Assembly: GCF_029227915.1 (NCBI RefSeq)
Contig: NC_079887.1
Location: 24,487,650-24,551,649 of the forward strand
Length of the DNA stretch: 64,000 nt
Direction: 5' to 3'
Source: Hydractinia symbiolongicarpus
Lineage: Eukaryota > Cnidaria > Hydrozoa > Anthoathecata > Hydractiniidae
In this document: positions 1 through 11,723 of the stretch, one piece after another
Layout of the letters: every line of letters starts with the position of its first letter
Numbering within the stretch: the first letter of the stretch is position 1
Notes under the pieces: model-generated
What the model was told of the DNA's origin: nothing
Databases searched by the model: none
Seen by the model: only the letters and a program-made list of their open reading frames with translations
Position numbers and translations under genes: made by a program

Positions 1-693
1 TCATTTGTCTACTACACAACATTTCATAAGGAATTTATTAACAGTACAAATCATGATCAATTTGCTGGATATACCGATGATGCGCTAAAAAGATTGTCGA
101 AGTCTGTGCAAGATGTATGGCTTGAATGCTGCGATTACATAATCACGCAAATTGATTTCTCATCAATGCCAAAGTATGCAAAGTATGGTATACAATCAAA
201 AGCTATCACAATTAAGGAGAGTAAAACAACAGTGGAGGAGAACTGGTACAATGCGTATAAAACACTGGTTGAAGAAGCACCACTTACTATTGCTCACTGT
301 GATTTTCGTTATGATAACGTATTGATTCACAATAACCAAATGAAGTTGGTCGATTGGCAATGTGCTTCTCTTGGGTGTGGTATGATCGATGTTATGTCAC
401 TTCTCAGTAACTCCTTAGATGTAGTTGATGTTGTTGAGAACGAAGAGAAAATATTAGAGACATATGCGGATGTGCTGCATCAAAATGGTGTGTCCTGGTT
501 GACTCTGACAGCGCTGAAGAAATATTATGCTTGTGCTCTGTGGTATGAGTTTAAAAATAGTCTAGCGTTTGTAAAGTTTATGAAAGGACAACATGAAAAA
601 ATTTCTGGTGTGAGCAATGAAGCGCTTGAAGTAATGATGCTTCGAAAGGTGGCGGTTAGTATTTTGAGTATACACAAATATTTTTATGCATAG
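1..693 (+). CDS. APH/CHK-like phosphotransferase, C-terminal part (last exon, 5' end outside window)
   Basis: The frame is open from base 1 with no start codon or splice acceptor in view, so the gene begins left of the window; the stop is TAG at 691-693. The visible 230 residues carry the catalytic loop of the aminoglycoside/choline-type phosphotransferase fold, HCDFRYDNVLIH, followed by the metal-binding LVDWQ segment and a helical C-terminal region. These match the Brenner-type loop (H-x-D-x4-N) and the DFG-equivalent D. The family uses ATP to phosphorylate small molecules such as choline-like compounds, aminoglycosides or ecdysteroids. The true substrate cannot be told from the sequence. 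The ATP-binding N-lobe is missing because of the window edge. ACAD10-like and CHK-domain proteins are the nearest relatives I can think of. The family call is firm, the subfamily is not. Confidence 0.8.
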   Translation, partial: SFVYYTTFHKEFINSTNHDQFAGYTDDALKRLSKSVQDVWLECCDYIITQIDFSSMPKYAKYGIQSKAITIKESKTTVEENWYNAYKTLVEEAPLTIAHCDFRYDNVLIHNNQMKLVDWQCASLGCGMIDVMSLLSNSLDVVDVVENEEKILETYADVLHQNGVSWLTLTALKKYYACALWYEFKNSLAFVKFMKGQHEKISGVSNEALEVMMLRKVAVSILSIHKYFYA

Positions 694-1907
694 GTTTTTT
701 ATATCTTTTATAATTTTATCCTATGTGTCATTTTTATTTTTATTTCTACATATAAATGTTTAATGCTTTTGTTGCCAGCTGGTTTTCATATTATATTGTA
801 AAAATTTGCTTTTATTTTTTGAAATGAATGAAATGAAACCACACATTTTCAAGCTTGTTAACATTTATGTTATCAGTTTTCTCCTTCTCTTACTGTTGTA
901 CATGTAATTTTAAATTTTTTTAAATATTTTCATAGATTTAAAAATATATTGTCATTTTTGTGTTTATAACATAAACATATATTAAACATTGTATAACACT
1001 CATGCTTTATATGAGAAGTGTTTTTTACAACTTTTGTTTTGTTTCCGTGAAGTATTAAACACTATTCTGGATTGGAGTCGATTTGTGTTGTTTCACAACT
1101 TATAATGTCGTAGTAAGTTTTTTTTCCAAAACTTGTTGTTACATTTTTGTTGTTTTTGTTTTTGAAGCAAGCGTTTTATTGATTATTGATACTTAGTTAT
1201 GGCTGAAGACTTACACAAATTTTTGCTCTCTTTTTCTTCTTATTAACGCAATTATGAAAAAAATGCTGATATATATATATATATATATATAATAGTTTTA
1301 TTAATAGTTTTTCCCAATAAGTTTACGCAAGGTAGACAGTTTTTATTGTTTCCTTATGTTAACATAATGTGATTTTTAAACAAGTCTTTCAATTCCCTTA
1401 ATTCTTTGGTGTTGTTTAGCTTGGTAAACTGAATAAAATGTTTTTACATGTGGTTAATAAACTAGAGGCTTTGTGGTTAAAAGAGAGAGAGATTTTATAT
1501 ATTATATTTAGTTTAGGAGTTTAAGAGTTGATTCTTGATCGGTTTGTTTGCAGATGTTTTATGTCAAGTTCTTTGTTATTTCTTTTTATGTAGCTACTTC
1601 AGTTTGGTTGTAGAACACGAGATGGATTTTCACTTGACCTTTTTAATCACGTGACACACACGGGAAAATTATCACGTGAGCATGCGCATTTTATTTTATT
1701 CTGCCTTCCGAGGGATAATTTTCTTTCCTGTCGTCTGGGAAAACAATGAGCAGATACATAATAGGAATCTTTGATGAAATTTGACGAAAATTATGGCCAA
1801 ATTTGGGAAGATTTCAAAAATTGGCTGTTTTAATGTAATGCATAACTTGTTTCTGTTGTTTTAGTAAAATTTGAAAATTCTTTTGTTCCAGTTTTAATTT
1901 ATAAAAA
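694..1907. other. AT-rich intergenic stretch
   Basis: This holds the 3' flank of the phosphotransferase gene and the presumptive 5' region of the first arrestin-like gene. No coding exon was recognised. It contains an (AT)n microsatellite at 1269-1291. Confidence 0.6.
1269..1291. repeat. (AT)n microsatellite
   Basis: An uninterrupted AT dinucleotide run of about 23 bp in the spacer between two genes. Confidence 0.95.
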
Positions 1908-4900
1908 ATGGGTAAAATATCAGAGTTCACTATTCTTTTGAGTGGCCACAGACAGGTGTTTTATCCTGGTGAGAAGTTGGCAGGGTCAGTGATATTAAAC
2001 TTGTGGCATCCAATGGATATGAGGGGATTACGCATTGAACTCCAAGGTGAGTGTCTCTTTCTATATTCAACACCTAAGTTATTTTTTAAGTGGCTATTAC
2101 TGTTCATATCTATTTGTTGACATACCCATGGTTAAGTAATTCGGTTTAAATCTTATTATTTTTTGTGGGCATTTAGTATTACAAATTTAGCAAAATATCC
2201 ACAACAAGTTTTGGCGAAAATTTTTTTGGATTTTTTTGTATCATATTGGGTTTGCAAATTTCTGTGGAACCAATTTGCAAAAGTAGATTCGGCGAAGAAA
2301 GTGTGTTCCCAGATAAACGGAGAAAATAAATCCAGCAAAAATTTCACCAAAAGTTGATTCTCTTACGATTAACCTCTTCACTTCTCACTTGAGAGTCTAA
2401 TCTTACGTATTCGACTATAGTTTAGTGGTTGTTACAAGTTTTGTGCACTGAGACATGTTACAAAATAGTGAGATTACGCGAAAGTATTCTATGCAGTAAT
2501 AACGAACTTGGGATAATAATATTACCTGCAATTATAGGTAAAAGCCATTGTCATTGGACTGAAGAGCATGGAACTGGTGACAACAAAAAGACCGAACATT
2601 ACAGCGGCAGTGAAAAGATATTTGAGTATGTGACCTGCTTATATGGGAACCTGCCGACAGCTACGACGATGAAGCTGAGTCATCCACCTGGAAGATATGA
2701 ATACCAATTCATGTTCACACTACCACAGACACTGCCCAGCTCGTTTGAAGGAAGCCATGGTCATATTCGATATGAATTAAAAGGTGTGGTACCATAATCC
2801 GTTTCTCCTAACTTAATACCTAGTGCTGATGCAAATGTTTTGTTGCAATTTCAGCACAGATTGACAAGCCGTGGAAATTCGACCATAAAGTTAAGCGACC
2901 TATAATTATTAACGAAATCATCGACCCGAATTTACCACATTTCGGTAAAGGACCAGGTGGCGACGCTCACAAAGAAGTTGGACTCTTGTGCTGTGCAGCA
3001 GGACCACTTGATTTGATAGGTCAGTTCATGTTTATTCTCCTTTTTTGATAAAAACTCAGAATTTTCGCTACATAGTTTTTTTTCTAATAATACAGGGAAA
3101 GGGGTGTATAAAGTTATTTTAAATTTTAAATCAGGTAGCTTTAACGAACATAGACCTAATTTTACATTTGAGGATCATTTATATGAATCAAAAGTCAAGC
3201 ATTTTGATTTTTCCACAGAAGTGTTATTTTTGTGTTGCTGTATAAACTTTAGGCCGTGTTTCATACTTACGGAAGGTTGAGCATCTGCTGAGCACCTTCT
3301 TTGTACTTGGCTACCTGACATCGCCTAGTTTTGAACCGGGCTTTTTTTCAAAGGGTATTCATTTTCTAGCAAGCATTGACCGAGCTGCATACTGTCCTGG
3401 CGAGATTGCGTTGATTAACGCAGAAGTTCAGAATCATACGTCAAGAAATATGAAAGCGTTGAAAGCTAAACTGGTGCAGGAAATACAGTACCACGCGACG
3501 AGAAAGGTGAAGCAAGAGTACAAAACCATCTCAAAGGTCGTGGGTATGTATATTGCGAGTGTTTCAGTTTGATCTACTTTGCTTGCTTTACCTTTCTGTT
3601 ACCTTTTTCGTTTGTCTTCAATCTCGGCTATGTAATTTGTTTTATAATCTTGTTCAAAGAGTTTGATTAAACCCAGATATTTAAACATTGGCAAACGTCT
3701 GTTTTGAGGCTGCAAAATGGTTATCTTGTTGACTTTTGATATAAAATAATTTAAATGTTAAAGAAATTTATTTAAAAAAACACTAAACAAGAACTCTTCA
3801 GATACGGATGAGGTTAACACATGTACTTTCAGGACCCCCCATCCCTAAAGGAGAATTTGCGAATTGGACGAACGAACCGTTTGGTATTCCCGCTACTCCA
3901 CCCACCATCACAACTTCCAAGATCATCACGTTGGTGTATTATCTAGTTGTAGAGGTGGATGTGCCATGGGGTGTTGATCTCAGTGTGAAGATGCCCATCA
4001 CGATGGGAACCGTGCCGTTTCGACACTCGTATGGTAATCCGCTACCTGGAAACGTGCAGGTTCCTAGTAAGTTTTTAGTATTTAAGCCGCCGCAGTTCAT
4101 TGCCCATGAGTTGTCTGTTATGTTAATTTTTACGCACACTTTTATTTTTGATTTCTTACTCAATCTTCTTCTGTCAAATATTATCTGACCTGACCCCTAA
4201 GGATTAATGCTGAAATAAGTCTCGCCAATTTACTTTTTGCAGGATTTAAGTTTGCGAACTAGACCAATGTTGGCAAATGTAAGTGCCGCAACAGATTTTT
4301 TGGGTCTACAAAAATAAGCCAAATAAAATGTTTCTCCTGATAACAGCCCGTTCGCAAAAACATACGTTCGTTAAAAAAAACTCGAAATATAAATACAATT
4401 GAAGGTTAAGAATTATTCGAGAGAGTTAATTTATCTTTTTTTTTTATAGGTTTTACACCTTCTTCGTTTGTCCCTCCTCCCTCCAGTGTGTTCGGATATC
4501 CTGACATGGCCCCGCCTTCATACGCTGCTGCCGTTGGTATAAGTGAATCAAGCATTGCAGACGACGATGATGTGCATACGATGGGAAATCTTCGATATAT
4601 GCCTGTGTACACATTCGCTCAGCCATTTAAGGTTGGTTTATGAATAAGTAACTATGACTAGCGTTCATAAGTTGTCTTTATCTTATTTAAAACGTATTTT
4701 TAGTTTGACGCATCAAACAATCCTGCCGTGCAACCACCAGCACAACCACCGTACGTTTCAAGTCAACCGCCTTATCCACCTAATCCGTCTGGTGCGCCGT
4801 CATATGCACCCAACCAGCCAGGTGCGCCGCCATATGCACCCAACCAGCCAGGTGCGCCGCCATATGCACCCAACCAGCCAGGTGCGCCACCATACCCAAC

Positions 4901-4958
4901 GGGCCATCCTCCATATCCAATGAACCAACCGCCTACAGCACCTTATCCGATGACATGA
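1908..4958 (+). CDS. Alpha-arrestin (arrestin domain-containing protein), tandem copy 1, seven exons
   Basis: Exons by GT-AG signals and frame: 1908-2046, 2538-2783, 2855-3019, 3370-3543, 3833-4066, 4450-4631, 4704-4958. They total 1,395 bp, or 464 aa. Introns 1-5 are phase 1 and intron 6 is phase 0. The start (MGKISEF) is the usual ARRDC beginning: the arrestin-N strand pair includes VFYPGEKLAGSV, followed by CHWTEE, YQFMFTLP, SFEGSHGHIRYELK and PWKFDHK. The arrestin-C half includes the conserved DRAAYCPGE, VQNHTSRN and IPATPPTI. The tail has PPSY in exon 6 and many PPY motifs in exon 7. In ARRDC proteins PPxY motifs recruit NEDD4-family WW-domain ubiquitin ligases to membrane cargo, so an adaptor role in endosomal sorting is likely by family. 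Exon 7 carries a 30-bp tandem repeat. An ATTAAA at 4987 could be the polyadenylation signal. A paralogue lies 6.8 kb downstream. Confidence 0.93.
4791..4880 (+). repeat. 30-bp coding tandem repeat, three units, in the arrestin-like tail
   Basis: Three near-identical 30-bp units (plus a diverged fourth to about 4910) each encode GAPPYAPNQP-type decapeptides. The period is a multiple of three, so the frame is kept and each unit adds a PPY motif to the cytoplasmic tail. Confidence 0.95.
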
Positions 4959-5919
4959 ACAAGCACAGCTGACGCTCCTTTATAGCATTAAAGTATTGAG
5001 AACTTGCTTGAAATCGTATAATTTTTTTTCGTATAAACTGATTTTAGTGTTTGTTTTAACGAAGTAGTAAGAGCAACCAGAGTGTCGGATATTCGACACT
5101 CTCTCATTTAGTTTTCTTGGGTTCGGTCAAATATGATCAATCGCGATTTTTAAATAGACTATAATTTAAGAGAAAAAATATCTTTTATTAATTTTTGAAA
5201 TCGAATACATATAAAGAATATATATAAAGAATTAATTTTGTATCATATATTTTTGTTTTGTATAAAAGAAAATTTGCGTTATACAATGTTTGGGATTATA
5301 TAAAAGTATTCTCCAACGATTGCGTCATTATTTTTATTTTGATCGGCGAAAACTCCCACCAACCAATCACAAGGCTCAAAACAATTCTGCTCGAAGTTTT
5401 TATCCTAGTGGAGATAAACCTTTATTAAAGCTAAATTTTTGCTCAAGAATAAAAAGGATCGAAATAGAAAAAGAAGAATACTATAATTCTGCTAGTTATT
5501 TTTTTTGTTTTCATATTTTTCTGTTTGTGTCGCAAAAAGCAAAATGATTTCAAGTTACGGTTTGGAGCGAAACGGAATATAACAGAACATTTTATCAGCC
5601 AATCAGTTTCCAGACATCACAATAGTTTGTTGCGTAAATCGGCGTAAAAATCCGGCGTAAAAAAATACTAACTGGTAGCCTTATGGTAGAGCGTCTTTTT
5701 TATATCGTGATGGCGACACAGCCAGCACGAAATAAATAATAAGTCTAACCTGCATCAATCTATTATTTCTTGAATTTTTTAGAACAGTTTTGGAAGTTTG
5801 AAAGACGTGTCGTTGTCGTTGACTTATTTAAAGTATGATGGGTATATAAAATTTTATCAATTCGTTTTATAGTATGCTCAAAAGCAGTACTTTAACTTTG
5901 GTTTGACAGGCCGAAAAGC

Positions 5920-5981
5920 AACCTCGTCCCCAGGGCATCTTATATCTCTTCTGACCTCGGGACGGCGGTACGAACATGTTG
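5920..5981. mobile_element. Candidate 62-bp MITE with 9-bp target duplication
   Basis: This short segment begins CAACCTCGTCCCCAGG, the same terminus as the 6.1-kb transposon at 52457, and ends GTTG. It is flanked on both sides by the 9-bp direct repeat GCCGAAAAG (5911-5919 and 5982-5990). The right copy is itself followed by CAACCTCCG, so the direct repeat could also be read as a 17-bp tandem duplication. That makes the call ambiguous. Confidence 0.5.
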
Positions 5982-6305
5982 GCCGAAAAGCAACCTCCGC
6001 CGGGCCTGTACGTGCGTTTCAAGATCCTAAAAATTTCCTATTTAATAAAATTTGCGAGAAAATTTCACAAGACAACATAAAATTACAACCATCAATGCGG
6101 TAGTAGGGTCTCCTTAGTTCCCAATCTCACCCTCCCATTAAAAAATCTGATCACTCCTTCGAGTTTTCCATTTGTAAAGTTTTCCCTAAAGACACGTGAG
6201 TATGCTGATCATTTTCGTTCCACATCTGCAAACTTTGGATTTTTTTCTCACTATAACTTTTGCTGCCGACGCAATAAGAACAATCAAGTAAAAACAATGA
6301 TTTAG

Positions 6306-6329
6306 CGTCTTCTGTCATGACAGAAGACG
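6306..6329. repeat. Perfect 24-bp palindrome
   Basis: CGTCTTCTGTCA is followed directly by its exact reverse complement, with no loop. There is no gene next to it. It could be a hairpin or a dimeric protein site; no function is assigned. Confidence 0.9.
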
Positions 6330-7809
6330 GCGAAAAATATCGTCAAAAGCATAAGGGGAAGAAGGGGCGCGGGGTAATAATTAAGCAAACTTACTTTACG
6401 GGGTCTGAGGGTTGCGCGGGATTAACCTAAAAGCATGGGTAAATACTGGGAAGTGTAAAGAAAGTGTGAATCATTGTTAGCTAGATGCATTAAGTTGACC
6501 TGAAACATATATGAAGCTGATCTAGCTTGAACTGTAAGTTTACTTATTTGCTTTATGAAAACTGAAGTTTAAAGGAACTTTAATTTAAAAAAGTACTAGC
6601 TAGCTAATAAGTTACCTAGCTTGTCCTTAGTCAGTTCTTCCAGACCTCCTGTTATGCTCTGTTACAACTCTCTTATAGCTAAGGCCATTGTCTAGTTTGT
6701 AAAAATTTTAGTGATTTATGTAGTTCAAATCGGATCATTAAACATCCAGAACTGCCTTTGTGTATTAGAGTGTATTTTAAAATTTGTATGGCGCCTTATT
6801 AGCTAGCTAACTTTCCTGTTTGGGGCGATTTAATATTGACGAGTGAAATGTTACCATAACCCCAGGTTTACCCAAGCCATTTTAGAAATATTGAGGAGAT
6901 AGCACACTGTGTGTGCCACTGGATGTAGCAGTGAGTTTTGTGGTAAAGTGCAGACCCTAATTGGGTCTGCATAGCTCAAAATGAGCATTAAATACTCAGG
7001 ATAATAGACAGGTATATCAATATTTGTGGGGTTAGCCATGTAAAATATAGCTACACCTCTATTTATTATGCTAACCACATAAATTTTAAATCAACTTTTA
7101 AACCAACTTTTCGTCCAATCATTGTCCTATATAATGTGTAAACCCCGTAAACACAAAAAAAACTTGAAATGTCACCTGGAGAAACCCGAATCAGCCTAAA
7201 ACAATATTTTTAAACATTTATTACCATGTATAATTTATTCTTTAATGTCAAGCAGTGGTAGTGGAAGACTTCTGAAAAAAACTGTTTTTTATATCATTTA
7301 TTCCATAAATAGCTGTAATAAAATCCCACAAATAATAAACTGAGAGTACAACGACAAAATAGCACCTTCCTTCTTCTTGACAAAATTTAAATACAAACAA
7401 TGAGCTCTCGCGCATCCCAATTCAGGCAGTTTCAGACAGGCCCAGGCTTTTTCAGGCGATTCCAGACGAAAACCTTAAAAATACGCCTGCGGCCACCCTC
7501 ACATATACGTTGCTTTTTGCAAGTCGGCACCCTCGTAAAATACTTTTTTCGTTCTCAAAATATTCACATAAGAATTTTAGATTTAATTATGCTGTAAATA
7601 TTATGATGTCATATTAAGTAACACCCAATTTTGACATTTCCTGTCATTAGTGATTTTAGACATGTTAAAGGATGTTCATTCTAACGTTATTAATGCATGA
7701 CACTTGTGTGCTCGTGCCAGGCTTCTTAATTTTTTGGCTGATGAACACATAATTTTGCATGTTGGTTTGCAATAAAATTTTATAAGTATATAAATATATA
7801 TGGGGTCTA

Positions 7810-9166
7810 ACCGTATTTTCCGGTATATAACCCATGGGTTATAAGTTGATTTTTATGACTTCCACTGTTGGTGCGGGTTATAATGTTGTGCGGGTTATGT
7901 GATAAGTTTTAAATTTTCTCGTCATTTATTGTGAAATTTAAAGTGTATACATTCAATGAAGAAAGTATTACCAACGGGATAAAATGCGTACATTAATATA
8001 ACTGCATGCGCGATCCTATACCTACTTAATCTTAACTCAACTATGTTATTTAATTTTTTTCACACAGTGAAATTCCTTTAAATTTCTATTGCTTGCCAGT
8101 GCTAATATTATCAGCTCTCCCTGAAACACAATTCTTGAGATCATTTTTCTTTTGTGTTGAATGTAATTCCAATCTACTTATATCTTTGCAATCACATTGA
8201 GCACATTGAAATGATTTGCTTCTGGTAATAGAGAAGTATAGCAGATATCATTTTTAGGTTTAATTGACATGTATAGTGCCCAGGACTTAATTATTAATTC
8301 CTGTTAAAAATATTGAAGAATGTTAAAATTAAATGTATAGATAATAATTTTCTTTTTTTATCTTCGCTACTTTCGAGCAAAAGGTGGTCGCTGTAAATAT
8401 CAAAAATAAATATAAAATACAATTAATAAGAGACACGCAACTCTCCTCCACATTGCCGCCATTCATTTTATCATGCACACTGTGATTGCTGAGATATAAA
8501 TGAATAATAAATTATATAAACATTAGAAAAGAATGTTCCAGACATCGCTGTTACAGACAATCCGTGATAATTGTTATGTTGTTTATTTTTATGGCAAAAA
8601 GACTAAATATATATAAAAAACAGAGATTTTACTTTAGGTTTATAACCTGATGGCATGGGTAATTTTATTTGTTTGTTTAATCGCAGGAAGCAAGAGTTAT
8701 TATTGGTTGAAACTAATGTCTACAAATAAAAAGAAAACAGCATTGTCTGATTCAGTACTGTCTGCATTAGCCGAAGATCGCCTTTTTAAATTAATTTTAA
8801 TTCATTATTATTTCCGCAATTGGATACAAGGAAATTAAGACTGAGAGAGTCGCTAGTTCAAACACTCAGTTCTCGTGTTTGGGGTTCACGAGCTTAAACT
8901 TCCCCCACTTGTCTCCGGCATGAGAAAAAATAATGACACAAAACACACGCACATGTTTATAAAATGATTAGGGTAAGTAAAAATACGCTGAATTTTTTTC
9001 TTAACACGATGCGGGTTAAAGGTGCGGATAAGTAAAACACATTGATTGAAATTTTATGGGGGTTATACGGAGGTGCGGGCTATCTGATAGCATCTAGTTT
9101 ATAAGTCCCTAAAAAAGCTGAGCTGCGGGTTGTACGATGTGCAGGGTTTATACCGGAAAATACGGT
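7810..9166. mobile_element. Non-autonomous inverted-repeat element, about 1.36 kb
   Basis: Both ends carry ACCGTATTTTCCGGTATA as terminal inverted repeats, and subterminal copies of a GCGGGTTAT-like motif lie at each side. No transposase frame is present, so it would depend on an element elsewhere. No clear target duplication was found. It contains one copy of a dispersed hairpin-bearing repeat at 8829-8935. Confidence 0.8.
8829..8935 (+). repeat. Dispersed hairpin-bearing repeat, copy A
   Basis: This copy shares with 60719-60824 the block TTAAGAYTGAGAGAGTCGCT, then an unrelated spacer of 17-20 bp, then TCGTGTTTGGGGTTCACGA and CCCCCACTT. The second block folds as a 5-bp stem (TCGTG/CACGA) with a G-rich loop. 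Identity unknown. Confidence 0.7.
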
Positions 9167-11038
9167 ACAAGCTTACCCAGAAATTTTATTGCAAACCAAG
9201 TTGCAGATTCCGAGTTATTGGGTCATTTATATAAGTATATTGAAATGTCATGCGGTACAACATTCGGTTGAGGGAAAACACAGACGTTTTATGATCTAAC
9301 TCAAACTTATTTAAATTGAACTAAATCTAAACTAGCAAAAACTCTCCTAAACTACACAATATTTAATATCACAATATATAAGTTTTAAGTTAAAACAAAG
9401 ATTCTACATAAAAATATAACCCCTATTTATAAACACGTTACTGCGTAAACTGCATGTTTCCCTTAAATTATAATGACTACCCTGAAAAATTTGGACCTGT
9501 AATTTGGTTCAAAAGATGTGGGAGATTAAATGTTGTACTTAGCTCCTCGACATAAAACTTGTATATATACGTTTTAAAAACATGATTATCCTAAGGTTTG
9601 GAAATATTTCTATCAAACTATACATTTTTGAAAGGGTTAATTTGTATACATGTCAAAAATTTTAGGCAATATTTTAGAACTTTAACAATATTATTCCTAA
9701 TTTAAGTTAAGCTTAAAACGTGGGGAAAAATAAGAAAACCAACTAAATTTCACAGCCCACAATGATTAGGTCAATATATATGCCTGGAAACAGGAGTCCA
9801 GTTTGGAAATGTGAGAACTGTATTATTGGTCACGGAAAGTGATAAAGAATGCAATGTTTCTCTGATGAAAAATTTTTTGTGTGAGAAAGCGTACTACAAC
9901 CACAATATTTTACAGACTATATAATATACATATATATATACATAAGAAATTGTCTTTTTCTACAATATTCTAAACTTAAGTCAAGATGAATGTGAAGGTG
10001 AATAGATACAAATACAGGGCATGCTATAAGCTTACTTGATACTTTCTAACAGTTCTTGTATTTCTAAACCTGCTGTCATGGATTTTGGCATCAGTGATCA
10101 CAATTTAGTTTATGTGATCAGAAAATTCAAAAGGTCAAAATTTGAACCTAAAACTACAGTACTGTGAAAAGGTTTGTTAACATTGTGGTTCGTGTTTATT
10201 TCATGTTACGCACGAACCACGATAGCCCACGATACGTATTTTTTTAAAAACGTGGACCTCACGATTATGTTTCATGGACTACACAAACGAAAATTAAATA
10301 TTACATCGTGGCTTCCACGATGATAAGTTCTATTGTAAAACAACAAAGACTGTATTAGTTTATCAATTAAATTAAAAACCGACGGCAAAAAAATAAATTA
10401 GCATTTTTTTGTTTTAATTTGTTGTTATAAGGCTAGCTATATAAAAGATTTTAATCCTTTGTGAATTAAGCGCTGTTAAAAGGGTATTGAGTAAAACTGT
10501 AAAATTTTAAATATTTCTTTCACAAATTTATCTCTATTTTTTTTATAAACGCATCTCTGTTCTAAATAAATGTTATAAAAATTGTTTCATTTTAGTGTTA
10601 CTCATCGTCACAAGCATGGTATATACAATCAAGCGACTTTATTTCATGAATTTAAATTTTAAGGTCGAATAAAAAGTTTTTGTACGACTATACGTTCTTA
10701 TAACAATACGGAAGTTTTTACGCAGAATATTCACTTCTTTTCCCATGGTTGCGCTTCAAAAAATATGAAAGTCAAGATACTTGTTCTCGCAGTTTTCAAA
10801 CATATATACCTTATTGTCGCTAACGCTTTATTACTTGGTGAAACATGTCTAATATTATCTGGCGATTTCAGTTTATTATACATTTTTTTTAAAAGAGTGA
10901 GGTTAGTATTTTTTTTACACTTTCTTTTTCCACGGTGGGGCTTCAACCCTGGGGGCGAGTTGATTTTTTTAAAGTTTTTTATAAGAGTTTTTTGTAACCC
11001 TTTCTCAGCCTTAAATTTTCTTCTTTGTTTCAAAAAAC

Positions 11039-11410
11039 ATGTTCACACTTCCCTTTGTCAACACGGAATTTGGCAAAAAAGTCTTCCCATTTAGAGCTGC
11101 AAAAGTGTGGAATAATCTTCCAGACCGAGTGACCTGTGATGGAAGTCTGCTTTTGTTTAAGACTTCTATCTCTAATGTATTTGGCAAATTCTAATGGAGA
11201 TCACTTTTTAACTTTTGTTTTTTATTCTTTTTCTTTTCAATCTTCACAGATTATAAATGTTACTATGTTTGATTGAACTGAAGCAGTCTAAGGTTTATCA
11301 TTTTTGTTTCCTTTTTGTTCTAGTGGCCCCCAGTGGAATCAATCCAATAACTATAGGTTTTTGTGATTTTCTGGGCTAGCCACTTTAAATATTTATTATT
11401 ATTATTATTT
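11039..11410 (+). mobile_element. LINE 3' end (5'-truncated)
   Basis: The frame 11039-11194 encodes the end of a reverse-transcriptase protein, with PFRAAKVWNNLPDRVTCDGS as in CR1/Jockey-type LINE C-termini. A non-coding 3' tail with a hairpin-like GTGGCCCCCAG...CTGGGCTAGCCAC segment follows, ending in (ATT)n at about 11392-11410. All upstream parts are missing or shifted, so this is a dead-on-arrival insertion. Confidence 0.75.
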
Positions 11411-11723
11411 ACGTTAGTGCACTATAAAAATAAACGGCTCGCAAATCTGTAAAAAACTTAGATTAAGTAGTTTTGATAATGCAATTTTGTGATTAAATGT
11501 GATTTTTAATATATTTTATTAAGCCCTTTAAAAACCATAGCATAATTGTAATTGTGTGAAAAGCAGTAACAGTTGTAACAGTTTACACATGTTCGCATCA
11601 AAAAATTCAGTCAACTAATTATGTTAAGAGCAAAGTATAGGTATTTAGGTGATCATACAGCATTTGATTGTGTACACCTAGTGTAACTGTAAGATATCAT
11701 TTATTCTGCTTTTAGTTTAAAAT

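Larger units (their letters stand above)
4959..11723. other. Intergenic region between the two arrestin-like genes, filled with repeats
   Basis: No host exon was recognised in 6.7 kb. It holds a small MITE candidate (5920-5981), a perfect palindrome (6306-6329), a 1.36-kb inverted-repeat element (7810-9166) and a LINE 3' end (11039-11410). Open frames at 5290-5547, 8650-8838 and 10765-11094 lack domain signatures or splice context and look accidental. The stretches 6330-7800 and 9170-11030 are AT-rich and show nothing I can name. Confidence 0.6.

Noticed and set aside
8650-8838. 62-codon frame inside the 7810-9166 element
   Set aside because: No similarity to a transposase and too short; most likely chance.
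10765-11094. 109-codon plus-strand frame and 100-codon minus-strand frame over the same place
   Set aside because: Low-complexity hydrophobic or lysine-rich readings of AT-rich sequence; the recognisable coding there is the LINE tail from 11039 in another frame.
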